Assembly (NCBI GenBank): GCA_023091735.1
Contig: JALKBU010000793.1
Location: forward strand, 1 to 24,416
Source of the DNA: Trichomonas tenax
Taxonomy: Eukaryota; Parabasalia; Trichomonadida; Trichomonadidae
Direction of reading: 5' to 3'
Length of the DNA: 24,416 nucleotides
Under the pieces are notes generated by a model. That model ran no database searches and was not told the DNA's origin. It was given only the letters and a program-made list of their open reading frames with translations. The position numbers and the translations under genes are program-made. Positions 1-8,835 of this stretch are shown here, one piece after another (the first letter of the stretch is position 1; each line of letters begins with the position of its first letter).

Positions 1-125
1 CACTTATACCACTGGATAGACAACTATCAATATGTACATGAAAGTACTTTCAAATCGAAAAAATATTGATCAGATAAAAAGTTATGAAGGTCGCGGGACT
101 ACACCGCAGAAGGAAAAATACTGCC
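1..125. repeat. Left copy of 125-bp terminal inverted repeat
   Basis: Bases 1-125 are the exact reverse complement of 24291-24415; I compared all 125 positions by eye and found no mismatch. Similarity stops abruptly after the inner CTGCC. The repeat holds a 14-bp perfect palindrome, TGAAAGTACTTTCA (39-52), and a GC-rich patch with TCGCGGGAC. The inner edge, read outward, begins GGCAGTATTTTTCC. The repeat probably continues beyond the window, so only its inner boundary is seen. It could be the end of a DNA transposon or Maverick-type element, or a true terminal inverted repeat of a 24-kb unit. Confidence 0.97.
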
Positions 126-850
126 GAATTTATTGCTTCATATCTCGGGATACTGTTTAGAATTGCATATAAATCAAAAATTACGACTTCTGCATGCTCA
201 TTTTGTATATCCATATCGGAATATCTTATGAAAAAACCAGCTGAACATTGAATAAATTGTTGTTTTTCTATTTTTATTAACAAAACAATGTTGAGAGTTA
301 GCAAGCTTACAGTTGGTATCTAAATTGTATAATATATTCGGAAGAGCTCACGTAGAAACATTTTATTTTTTGAAAAAATTATTCCTCATAAATTGATGAT
401 TTTTGTTGATAAAATAGATAAAAACAATAACCAAATGTGTTTTGTGTGCTTATTTTGGCATAAATGTCCTTTACAGACATGTCACTTTTACATTCAAGTA
501 TTTTTTCAGCATATTTCGACCTTCTGTTTCTCAGGTAAATAATAGGAATTAGAAGATATCTCCTATATATACCCCGATCCAAAAAATCTAGTTGTTAGCA
601 AACAAAGAAAATCATGAAAATACAGATCAGGTAGGGCTGTGCGAAATAAGGTTAAAATAATTCATCAGAACTCGAATTTTTTTAAGTTGAAATAAATTAT
701 GAAATTATCAAAATCTGATACCGCAGACATCTAGCATATACATAGAAGTAGCATGGTGTATAAAAATTTTTATTCAAATTCAGATTTCTCTAAGCTTCCT
801 GCAAAAGTAAAATTTCTCTCATCTCATAAGGTTATATTTTGAATAGTTTA
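126..850. other. AT-rich region without a recognisable gene
   Basis: Only short open frames occur here (up to about 84 codons, one of them running into the terminal repeat). None resembles a family I know, and none has a convincing start context. A minus-strand frame at 379-582 ends in a plausible-looking peptide, but I cannot assign it. Confidence 0.6.
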
Positions 851-901
851 AATCAGATGCAAGTCGGGCCTTTAATTGAAAATATATTAACACGACAAGT
901 T

Positions 902-1138
902 TTACATAATCTTCTGAGCGACAATCTTTGACATATTCCCAAAGCAAGTTTCAAATTTATCCATAAGATCAGTCCATTTCTTATGATCAGCTGTGGTCGT
1001 TGTGTAATGAACAGGGAAGATGCCTCCATTCTGCTTGATCCATTCAAGGTTTTCAGGGGTTTCTTTTGTGAAAGGAAGAATCGTGTATGATAATACTCTC
1101 CAAGAGAGTTTTCGCAAATAAGTACCCTTGTTGCATTT
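902..1138 (-). pseudogene. Unknown gene fragment joined to a decayed family member
   Basis: In one minus-strand frame a protein-like stretch of about 60 residues ends at 902. It contains the segments ETPENLEWIKQNGG and FPVHYTTTTADHKKW. Upstream the same sense appears to continue in a different frame (segment ATRVLICENSLGEYYH), so a frameshift lies near 1090. It starts directly after the stop of the decayed Cys/Asn-rich gene (1139-1597), which suggests a deletion or recombination junction. I do not recognise the family. It is too short and broken to be expressed as a normal protein. Confidence 0.4.
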
Positions 1139-1597
1139 TCATTTGATGTTATTTTCTCTAAATGAGAGTTGATTTTCTCCTCTGCATTTGTAGAAATGAT
1201 TAAATATAAGGTCAATTGCATTCGTTGTTGTCACTGTGAAAGAATTTCCTGAGGCAATGATCAACATTACAAAATGAATTAGATGAAAGAGACATAGTGC
1301 ATTGAAGCTCAGCAGTGTTATTAAAGATCGTTGTTGAATTAACTCGATGTGATGGTGAAATATTACAATAATAGGCAGAAACCCAATAGCAATTTCCATG
1401 AGAAATATGACTTGCTTGCCAAATTGTTGACTAATTGCATCCTGATAACCAGAAAATTGTGAAGTGTAACACTCAATTACATAGTTATCATCGGAAGAAC
1501 CAGAGACTTCAACAAATGTGTGGCATCCTTTATGGCCACTTTTGTAGTTTATACTAAACTGATGAGCGAAAGGGAGTACAGCTGAAAATTGAGACAA
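1139..1597 (-). pseudogene. Decayed copy of the Cys/Asn-rich surface-like family seen at 19681-20685
   Basis: This is a broken paralogue of the open frame at 19681-20685. The first part reads SSDDNYVIECYTSQFSGY, matching SSDDNFVIECCVSQFSGY in the other copy (its residues about 125-142). After GKQVI the match moves to another frame (ISHGNC, then SHRVNSTTIFNNTA). It then returns to a third segment, ASGN followed by VTTTNAIDL and FYKC, which matches ASGN, VTTTNAFDL and FYKC of the intact-looking copy. About 55-60 residues (roughly 214-271 of the other copy) are missing. The frameshifts plus this internal deletion make it a pseudogene. No start codon or 5' third of the gene is present. The two copies lie on the same strand near opposite ends of the window. 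Confidence 0.8.
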
Positions 1598-1745
1598 CTC
1601 ATTGAATTTTTCTGTGAGATACTCTCAAATTATTTGGTCATTGCAGTACTCCCTTTCGCACATTTTAATTTTTAGCCTTGTGTGTTGGAGTACCGCAATG
1701 ATCAAATAATCTTTATAGAACTTTTTGTAATGAAGCACGGTGCTT
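1566..1745. repeat. Cluster of short inverted repeats (potential hairpins)
   Basis: Three inverted repeats are packed together. GCGAAAGGGAGTAC (1566-1579) pairs perfectly with 1646-1659. Bases 1629-1652 pair with 1687-1710 over 24 positions with two mismatches, both of which would be G-U pairs in one RNA strand; the core is TCATTGC plus GTACTCC. AAGCACGGTGCTT (1733-1745) is a near-perfect palindrome. No open frame overlaps the second and third. They may be the ends of a small non-autonomous element or local fold-back duplications. Confidence 0.7.
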
Positions 1746-2122
1746 TGGATCAAATATTTGTGTTATACATTTGTATTTTGTTTTCATAACACAGATCAAT
1801 AAATGATGTTCAGGCATTTATTTCCATAATTAGATGTATTTTATAAATATTCCTTGATTTTAGTTTCAATATATTTTCTATTTATCATTATCACGAGACA
1901 TGAATATATATTTTTGAAATTTCAAAAACATATTTTTGCTTTTAATGTATACAGTTCATTGAATAACGTTACAATAGTGATGTATTTGAAATATTTAGGT
2001 CAGTTAGTGGCTATTTCCATTGATAAAAAATGAAGAAAATCAATAAAGAGTCTATGACAAAAGTGAACATCAAAAAGTGGCATGTGAACCTTAAAGTCAC
2101 TTTTATGAATAAACTGTCACTT

Positions 2123-2136
2123 TTTGCGCGGGCAAA
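2123..2136 (-). promoter_or_regulatory. E2F-like GC-rich site, copy 1
   Basis: The plus strand reads TTTGCGCGGGCAAA. Its reverse complement, TTTGCCCGCGCAAA, differs by one base from the site at 2919-2932. It resembles the E2F/DP consensus (TTTSSCGC, either strand) and stands out in very AT-rich DNA. TCACTTTT lies just upstream and also at 2097-2104. Function is inferred from the motif only; no intact gene adjoins it. Confidence 0.35.
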
Positions 2137-2298
2137 TTGTCATCTTTATAAAAAGTGCTATAAATATCTTTGTAGTCTAACCAATACATCCAGGCTAGTG
2201 TTGTTGACGAGCCACAACTCTATCATCAACGAGCATATACCTAATTGGTAATTGGTAAGAAAACAACGATATTTATGCATGCTTAAATTGTTGCGAGA

Positions 2299-2365
2299 AT
2301 GTCATTGGGCGAGGTCGGCCTGAGACTTCCAAAGCCATCGAGGCGCCAGGCCCTAGCAAGAACCC
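2299..2365. other. Isolated GC-rich patch followed by a T-rich tract
   Basis: About 65 bp of clearly GC-rich sequence (GGGCGAGGTCGGCC, then GAGGCGCCAGGCCC) sit in AT-rich intergenic DNA. GGCCT and AGGCC flank a possible small stem, and GGCGCC is a palindrome. Long T runs follow at about 2424-2450. This could be a small structured RNA with a Pol III-like terminator, or a remnant of a GC-richer gene. I found no tRNA or 5S rRNA signature. Confidence 0.3.
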
Positions 2366-2918
2366 ACTTATTGATTCAATTTTTAATACACATTACATTT
2401 TCACTTTTAATATTAAACAATTATTATTTTTTTTTTTATTTTTTATTTTTCACAGATACCTTTTCATTACAAGATTATTTTCATTTTATTACTTATTCTC
2501 ATAATTATTAATATATCATTAAATTCATAATTAATTATGTATCATGAATTAAATAATGTTTTCATGTTACTTTCATTTTATTTATTGATTTATATTATTT
2601 AGATTCTCAATTTGATCCTTATATTCTTTGTAAAATTCGTTTTTTACTAAATTTTTATTTTTATCTTCAAACTATTCGTTTATAATTCATATTTACCATG
2701 CAAGAAGGAATAATTTCGACCGAGTTTCTTGGTTTTCTTAGGTTTGGAGTGCAACAAAACTTGCAACGAACAAAGAGAAATGGATGATGTGCTATCGTCA
2801 GGATGCTGATAGCATAAATAACATCTTTCACTATAAGGCCACAACTACTCATAATGAAGTCTTCTTTGGCTTCCAACATTGAGTTCAATCCATTTCAACC
2901 TATTGACACATTTACATT

Positions 2919-2932
2919 TTTTCCCGCGCAAA
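2919..2932 (+). promoter_or_regulatory. E2F-like GC-rich site, copy 2
   Basis: TTTTCCCGCGCAAA contains TTTCCCGC, a match to the E2F consensus. It is the inverted counterpart (13 of 14 bases) of the site at 2123-2136. It is followed 33 bp later by the paired TTTACATGTCA motifs, so both elements may belong to one lost promoter. Confidence 0.35.
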
Positions 2933-2964
2933 CACGTCACTTTCCTTTATTTTGACATCCCGAC

Positions 2965-2993
2965 TTTACATGTCAAACATAATTTACATGTCA
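2965..2993. promoter_or_regulatory. Tandem TTTACATGTCA motif
   Basis: Two direct copies, TTTACATGTCAA (2965-2976) and TTTACATGTCA (2983-2993), have starts 18 bp apart. The same core recurs upstream of the PDE gene (three copies) and of the cyclin gene (inverted pair). Repeated occurrence in short spacers suggests a transcription-factor site, which is inference. Confidence 0.45.
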
Positions 2994-4077
2994 GAAAAGC
3001 ACGTTGTTCTATTTTGTCCCAGTCCCAATCAATAAAACCTTGTTAACAAATTTGGATACTTCGAATAGTGAGACAATAGTCTGTATATACTAATACATGA
3101 ACAGCATTATTCAATTACATACATTACAATCAATTATGATTGTATGCGTTGAAATGAATAATTCAGCATCAGTTATTATCATTATGCTACTATGCAGTTA
3201 ATAGTTTCTTGGCTGTAAACGTCCAAAACAAGTAATATTAAATGATGATTAAGGATCTTCATTTGGCCATGGTTGATTTCATATTTTGAATTCACGTGGT
3301 TATGCATAGGTATCCATAGAGTGTGCAATGATTTTCAACGATATTCTTCTAAATTGGTGTTATGACACATGACAATAAGTGATTTCACAGTGAATATAAA
3401 GAAATATTTAAACTACACACGTAATCATATGTATCCGTATCAGCAAACTCAACAAATATCAATTACTGATGTACTTTTCCGAATGTTCATTTGCCCTATA
3501 TTTTTCACAATATTTTTAAATCTGAGAATAAACAATGCAACTATAGCGGAAAATAAATTTTTGGCAATCACATGTATTTCTTTGTTAAAATATTTTCGAT
3601 ATTTATTATCACATTCCATATAGCCATAAAACTTAACACAAAACAGAGCGGCAGCACCCAGAGCATCTGCACTATAATTTACCATAATTCAAATATTAAA
3701 TTTAATAATTTGAAGATAGTTTATCTATTAGCTCTGTTACAGCTACACATTTTATATTTAGATTTTGAGAAGTCAATGGCTTTAATATTATGATTTTGAA
3801 AGTTTATATAATAAAATACAAAATTATAGAAAGCATAGATAGAAAACAGTTTGCAATGTCTACAATATGAACGAAAAGAAATGAAAGCGATTTTGTGATC
3901 TAAAAATTTCGAAAATTTAATTTTTAGTATACACATAATATGTAGATCTCAAATTTTTATTAAAATCGAAGCAACAATTTTTCATGTCCTATTATCGATA
4001 AATATAGGATTGGCATATAGTGTAGACGTTATATTTTAATCGAAAAGCAAAAAAATTTTTGATGTAGCGGAATTTTG

Positions 4078-4083
4078 TCACTT
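4078..4083 (+). promoter_or_regulatory. Trichomonad-type initiator (Inr) of the pseudokinase gene
   Basis: TCACTT fits the TCA+1YW initiator described for Trichomonas vaginalis. Transcription starting at the A (4080) would give a leader of 13 nt before the ATG at 4093, within the short 5' UTR range known for trichomonads. Confidence 0.6.
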
Positions 4084-4092
4084 TTCTAAAAA

Positions 4093-5163
4093 ATGTTCAG
4101 TCACAATGATTATGGTGGAGGAAATCAAGAAGAAGAGGCCGAATTAGAGCCAGAATACGAAGAAGAAAGCTGTGAAGAGGAGGACGAGGAAGAATACTTC
4201 GAATCTCCTTCAAATTATGGAAATTATAGTAACGAAAGACAACAAGACGACGAAAATGACGCCGCCAACTCTACACCCGTCGAAATCACTCAAATAGAAA
4301 ACTACCGTCTTTTAGCAAATGTTTTTACAAATTCAAAATATTTAATTCATTTGGCAATAAACACCAAAACAGGAAATAAATGCGTCGTAAAGTATTATCC
4401 GAGCTTAAAGATCTTCAAGCAATTCGATCCAACGCGAGTTTTGCCTTGTATCTCACATCCAAACGTCGTTCGCATTGAGAGAATCATTTACCAAGATAAC
4501 GCACGCGCGATAGTAATGCCGGTGTATCCTGGCGGAGATTTGCATTTTTATATCAGAGAAAACAAAATTCCCGATGATTGCGAAGATACTTCGAAATTCC
4601 ATCCGATTAAGTTCGACAATGCTGTAAATATGATGTGGGGCTTAACAGACATCGTTTCTCACTTACGTGAATTGAATTATACACATGGAAATATTGCACT
4701 CGAAAATATTTTGTTAGAACCTGCTGTTGACCCAACAAAGGCCATCTTATCAGGTTTCAGCAAAGCAAAGGAAGAGTGCATTCAGTTAGAAGGCCCAATT
4801 GAAGAATCAATTTATTTAGCTCCAGAAGTGAATGAAACTCATTTGTTTACATATTCAACAGATGTTTATGCACTTGGTGAAGTTTTCCACTTGTTATTGG
4901 AATCAACTTTGGAATATTATAGAGATCCATCAAAATTACCAGCTTTAGCTAAGGATCTTCTCTCAGGAATGCTTGCAGAGGATCCTAAGAAGAGATTAGT
5001 GATATCTGCAGTTAAAAGTCATGAATTCTTCATGCAATACCTTCCTCAGCGTAACGAGAAGCCTAAGATCTTACTGGAGTACCTCAGCACCGCAGAAATC
5101 TACAATAATGCGATTTTGGAATCTGAGGATTATTTAGATGCTGAAAATGCTACAAACATTTAA
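4093..5163 (+). CDS. Catalytically dead protein-kinase homologue (pseudokinase)
   Basis: The 356-residue protein has a very acidic N-terminal tail (about 12-60) and a kinase fold at about 68-315. The ATP-lysine is probably K100 in KCVVKYY, but no glycine-rich loop is visible. The catalytic loop reads HGNIALENI (198-206) where active kinases have HRD-K-EN: Arg, Asp and Lys are replaced by Gly, Asn and Ala, while the metal-site Asn205 remains. The DFG motif is degenerate (LSGFSKA, 219-225). Fold-supporting residues persist: LAPE (243-246), STDVYALGE (255-263, the structural Asp of subdomain IX) and Arg301 near the end. Known biology: such proteins act as scaffolds or allosteric partners. The start is supported by the initiator 13 nt upstream. 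The gene is convergent with the Scc2-like gene, stops 111 bp apart. The partner is unknown. Confidence 0.88.
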   Translation: MFSHNDYGGGNQEEEAELEPEYEEESCEEEDEEEYFESPSNYGNYSNERQQDDENDAANSTPVEITQIENYRLLANVFTNSKYLIHLAINTKTGNKCVVKYYPSLKIFKQFDPTRVLPCISHPNVVRIERIIYQDNARAIVMPVYPGGDLHFYIRENKIPDDCEDTSKFHPIKFDNAVNMMWGLTDIVSHLRELNYTHGNIALENILLEPAVDPTKAILSGFSKAKEECIQLEGPIEESIYLAPEVNETHLFTYSTDVYALGEVFHLLLESTLEYYRDPSKLPALAKDLLSGMLAEDPKKRLVISAVKSHEFFMQYLPQRNEKPKILLEYLSTAEIYNNAILESEDYLDAENATNI

Positions 5164-5274
5164 TTTTTTTTGTTAACTAATTCATTCCTATTAATGATTT
5201 ATTCGTTGTTTTGAACACATTTGGAATAAAAATATAAAATATGCAATTTTAATTATTCAATAAATCATAAATTA

Positions 5275-8200
5275 TTATTGGTTTTTCTTCTTTGTGAGGC
5301 TTCCAATAAAGCGTTTTAATGTTTCTGGATCTTCTGGATTGAAAGGAGGAATTGAAATATTATTACCTTCGAGGCCGCTTTGGAGTGATAACAATGCTCC
5401 ACAAATGTAAAGAGAATTGTAGTCATAATCTCCTCTTTTCATTGTTTTAACAACATTGAAGATTTGGGAGTTTATTGATGCACTTTTTGCGATTTCGAGG
5501 ATCTTTGCGCGTTCTTCTTTGACTAATTCTGCGCAAATGAGCTGCCCAACAATGAAAATTACAACAGGATGTTCCTTTTGAAGTCCAATAGATTCATTTA
5601 GGAACTCGGTAATGTCTTGTTCAACAACTTTCTTGTTTTTGTCTGTGAGAACATTGATAATGTCGAAAACAGAGTGCTTTCCTGCATAGAATTTCATGCT
5701 TGTATCAATTGAAGCAATAATACTTGAGGCAATGAACTTTTGATCTTTCTCTTGTAGTCTCGAGATTATTTTGAGGGTTTCGTAATGATGATCTGAAGAT
5801 AGAACCATTGATACCAAGAAAGGAGCAACTTGATATGCCATAACAATACCGTGGATTATTGAAGAAGAAACAATATTGAGGACTTTGGATCTAACGCCAT
5901 TATGATTGGAGTTTGCGCAATTTAGTATTTGTTGAAGCAATCTTGGGATGATTGAAACATATGAATTGGCATCATTATTGTTTTTGAGGATAACAATGAA
6001 ATATTCAAGTGCTTCGAATATCTCTTCTTCGGATGAGTTTAATGCATGTTCCATTGTCGGAAATATCTGAGCTAATAATTCTTCATTCGAGAAACAAACA
6101 TTCAGCATACTTTTGAGCAAAGTTGCCTTAAAGGAAGCATTTGCGGACTGCTCATAGAGCGAATGAAGAAGATCATAAACAGTTCTATCCTTGAAATTAG
6201 AAAATCTTGCAATAGCTCCAATCAGAAGTATTGATCTCTTGGAAACTTTTGTTGGATCGTTTCTAATAAAGCTGGAAAGTTTCGACAGCATATTTACTGT
6301 AATATTGCTTTCTTTCATTTGATTTTGCTCAAGGATACAAACGAGTCGTGCTTCTGAGAAAAGAACATCAATGTTTGGTGATTTTTGCATCAGTGAAACA
6401 GCTTTCTTGAATGTTTCTTTGAGAAGCTTTTGATCAATGAATTCGTCAACAATAATGAGACTACAGATTGAGTCACAAAATAAAGGAAGAATATTGCTGT
6501 CTTCTGTTTCATTATGTAATGCCAAAAGCCTATCAGAGTATTTATTCTTAAGAGCAAGTTGAGGATATTTTTCACAAATAAACTTCAGCGCATTTGCATT
6601 GTCAAATGTTGCATGTGTTTCATATTCTTTGATGATTTCTGTTGATATTCTGTCAATGATGTTGGTTTTCTCTAAGAATTTAAAGATCTTGTTGTCATCA
6701 ACTTTCAAAACAATTGCAGAGAAAGTTTCAATCGGATATTTCTCAAGTAGTGATCTCAATAGGTTCTCTGCATGTTTCTTGACGCTTGGCGAGTGATGAT
6801 CAACTTTTGTGGCAAGCTGAGAAGCAATCAAAGGGACTTTGCCTGAAATATTTGTAAGAGAGATCTTGTCAAGAACTGAGAGTGCTGTTGAAACAACTGA
6901 TGGACTTTTGTCATTTATGGACTGAATAATGCAGTCAATGTACTTGGAATTGATAGAAACATTCGACGTTAAGCTTTTGGAAAGAATATCAATGGCACAT
7001 TCGCGAACAGATGATGAAGAATCATCGATCGATTGCTGAATCCTTGAAATGACTGATTGGAGAGATAAAAATGAAGGATCAATGGATATTACACTCGAAA
7101 TCATCTTAATGATCATTATTCTGATCTTAATCGTCGTTTGCTTCCTGAAATTAGAGATGAAATTAATCAGATTAGTAAGAGATGTGGAGATCTGATTAGA
7201 GTTGAACAAAGATGTAGACATCATGTAAGCGTACTCGATTGGCCATGTGAAAATCTGATTTTCTGGAAGATTTCCTTTAAACCATAAAATTATGTTATTA
7301 GTTTCCATATCTGAGCTAGAATTGGCTTGGAAATATGATAACATATATTCGAAAGCAGTTGTGTTGTAAACATATGACTGTGTCTCACTTTGTTTTATGT
7401 AAGAAAGTAATATGATTTCAGCAACAACTTTCTGGAATGCATTTGACGGAAAATTAGAATCCTTGACTATGGTGATCATATCCTCATCTGATATTGGAAT
7501 GTCACCATTTGAAATAATCTTTTGCGCAATATCATTTGGAAATGAAAGCAGTGTAGTTTGGTTGCTCATTACATTCATCTTAGATATGCCTGTGATGATG
7601 TTTGTAATGACTTTTAAGCCTAATGGAATATATTGTTCTTTGATCTCAATTGCATTCATGCATCCTATTAAGAGACATCTTGAAACAAGTTCGCAAGCTG
7701 GAAAATTTGGATGGTATATCAAAGAAGCAACATCTTGAGAGAATCTTTCTATAATCTTGTTCTTAGAATTGAGTTTATCCATCAATACAGTGATTGCAGC
7801 TTTAGATAGTTGATCCGATGCTCCATACTCCAATGGAGGATATTCAGACGACTGAATCAAATGCAAAATCAGAAAACTCAATGGTGAGATGCTGATTTTT
7901 TCGCTGCAACAACCAATGATAGATATATTCTGCTTCTCTGAATTCTTTGATTTGCCTTCATTGATGGCTTCGTTAAGGATATCGAGTTGATTCTGTTTGA
8001 GTTTACGAAAAATGAGGCATATCAAGACCGTTAATGATCTCTTTAGTATAGTGGATGCTTTGTCACAGAAGAAAAGCCTAATGAGCGTTGAAGAAAGTGG
8101 TCCTAAGATGTAATCAGGAAGATCTTGCCAATAAACGATGATATTGTAAAATGGATTGACAATTCCTATGATATTATATGTTGTATTTGTATTGTTACTG

Positions 8201-8679
8201 TCAAAGACAGATGTTATGCAGTAAGAATGGAATGTTTCACAAACTTTCCGAAGATATTCAAGGTTTTTGAATGATTCGAACCTTCCTGTGCCTATGATAG
8301 TAAGAAGCAACTCGATATTCTCAATGTCAGCATTAAGATGCTGAAAAACGGTAAATTTGAAATATTTTTTAAGAAACTCTTCATTGATCGATGTAATATC
8401 TCCACTATCAACAATATTCTTCAGTGTGAATCTTAATGATCTAAGTTCTTCCTGATTAATCGTGTTTTGTGACTTAATTAATTTATCAAGCAATAAATTG
8501 CACATTTCGATCGGATGAGCGCTTGTTCTGTTCGGGTTCTGTGACAACTGCCTTTGCATACTTTGGTTTTCCATAATCTTTGTCATTAAATGGAAAACTT
8601 CAAAAAAATTAATTAAGCTTTGATGTTGGGCAATAATCGTCGCATCAAAAAAATGATTTGAAATTAAGCTGTTTAACAT
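5275..8679 (-). CDS. HEAT-repeat protein, probable Scc2/NIPBL-type cohesin loader
   Basis: The 1134-residue protein is almost wholly alpha-helical with no membrane segment. HEAT-like repeats are clearest at about 535-645, where DSSSSVRECAIDILSKSL and DKSPSVVSTALSVLDKI recur. This matches the Scc2/Nipped-B hallmark of a SVREAA-type helix followed by a SVRKRVIKIL-type helix. A second matching block, about 805-1000, has KVSKRSILLIGAIARF, then GVRSKVLNIVSSSIIHGIV and AYQVAPFLVSM, resembling the conserved C-terminal hook of NIPBL. In known biology Scc2 loads cohesin onto chromatin with Scc4. The assignment is from remembered family patterns; another HEAT adaptor remains possible. The first ATG gives this length. 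An internal ATG at residue 32 is preceded by CCATTT, close to an initiator, so the protein may start there. The gene follows the PDE in the same direction, 156 bp apart. Confidence 0.72.
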   Translation of the reverse strand: MLNSLISNHFFDATIIAQHQSLINFFEVFHLMTKIMENQSMQRQLSQNPNRTSAHPIEMCNLLLDKLIKSQNTINQEELRSLRFTLKNIVDSGDITSINEEFLKKYFKFTVFQHLNADIENIELLLTIIGTGRFESFKNLEYLRKVCETFHSYCITSVFDSNNTNTTYNIIGIVNPFYNIIVYWQDLPDYILGPLSSTLIRLFFCDKASTILKRSLTVLICLIFRKLKQNQLDILNEAINEGKSKNSEKQNISIIGCCSEKISISPLSFLILHLIQSSEYPPLEYGASDQLSKAAITVLMDKLNSKNKIIERFSQDVASLIYHPNFPACELVSRCLLIGCMNAIEIKEQYIPLGLKVITNIITGISKMNVMSNQTTLLSFPNDIAQKIISNGDIPISDEDMITIVKDSNFPSNAFQKVVAEIILLSYIKQSETQSYVYNTTAFEYMLSYFQANSSSDMETNNIILWFKGNLPENQIFTWPIEYAYMMSTSLFNSNQISTSLTNLINFISNFRKQTTIKIRIMIIKMISSVISIDPSFLSLQSVISRIQQSIDDSSSSVRECAIDILSKSLTSNVSINSKYIDCIIQSINDKSPSVVSTALSVLDKISLTNISGKVPLIASQLATKVDHHSPSVKKHAENLLRSLLEKYPIETFSAIVLKVDDNKIFKFLEKTNIIDRISTEIIKEYETHATFDNANALKFICEKYPQLALKNKYSDRLLALHNETEDSNILPLFCDSICSLIIVDEFIDQKLLKETFKKAVSLMQKSPNIDVLFSEARLVCILEQNQMKESNITVNMLSKLSSFIRNDPTKVSKRSILLIGAIARFSNFKDRTVYDLLHSLYEQSANASFKATLLKSMLNVCFSNEELLAQIFPTMEHALNSSEEEIFEALEYFIVILKNNNDANSYVSIIPRLLQQILNCANSNHNGVRSKVLNIVSSSIIHGIVMAYQVAPFLVSMVLSSDHHYETLKIISRLQEKDQKFIASSIIASIDTSMKFYAGKHSVFDIINVLTDKNKKVVEQDITEFLNESIGLQKEHPVVIFIVGQLICAELVKEERAKILEIAKSASINSQIFNVVKTMKRGDYDYNSLYICGALLSLQSGLEGNNISIPPFNPEDPETLKRFIGSLTKKKNQ

Positions 8680-8835
8680 ATAAATATAGCATTTACATCA
8701 TATTTAAGTATGAAATGCAACAAAATTTCTCTAAAATCTTTCATTTTTGAAAAAAAATCATATTCAAATCAATAATAAATACTGTCTTTACATTAAAATC
8801 CATAAATAAATCAAATAAATATAAATATATATAAG

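Larger units (their letters stand above)
1746..4070. other. Long intergenic stretch with no intact gene
   Basis: About 2.3 kb separate the decayed gene cluster from the pseudokinase. Open frames are short (up to 84 codons) and I recognise none. The stretch holds two E2F-like sites, a tandem TTTACATGTCA motif and a GC-rich patch (listed separately). Very AT-rich tracts with long T runs lie around 2400-2450. A minus-strand frame at about 2680-2880 contains a basic peptide (KPKKTKKLGRN) interrupted by one stop, perhaps a gene remnant, family unknown. Confidence 0.6.

Noticed and set aside
50..304. 84-codon minus-strand frame reading out of the left terminal repeat, and its counterpart at 24148-24366
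   Set aside because: Their last 24 residues are identical only because both run into the same inverted repeat. The rest differs and nothing suggests coding.
2881..2891. GAGTTCAATCC, similar to a tRNA T-loop/B box
   Set aside because: No matching A box, acceptor stem or anticodon arm lies in the 75 bp upstream.
3369..3936. Overlapping frames of 70-84 codons on both strands
   Set aside because: AT-rich, mutually overlapping, with no family resemblance and no initiator near their starts.
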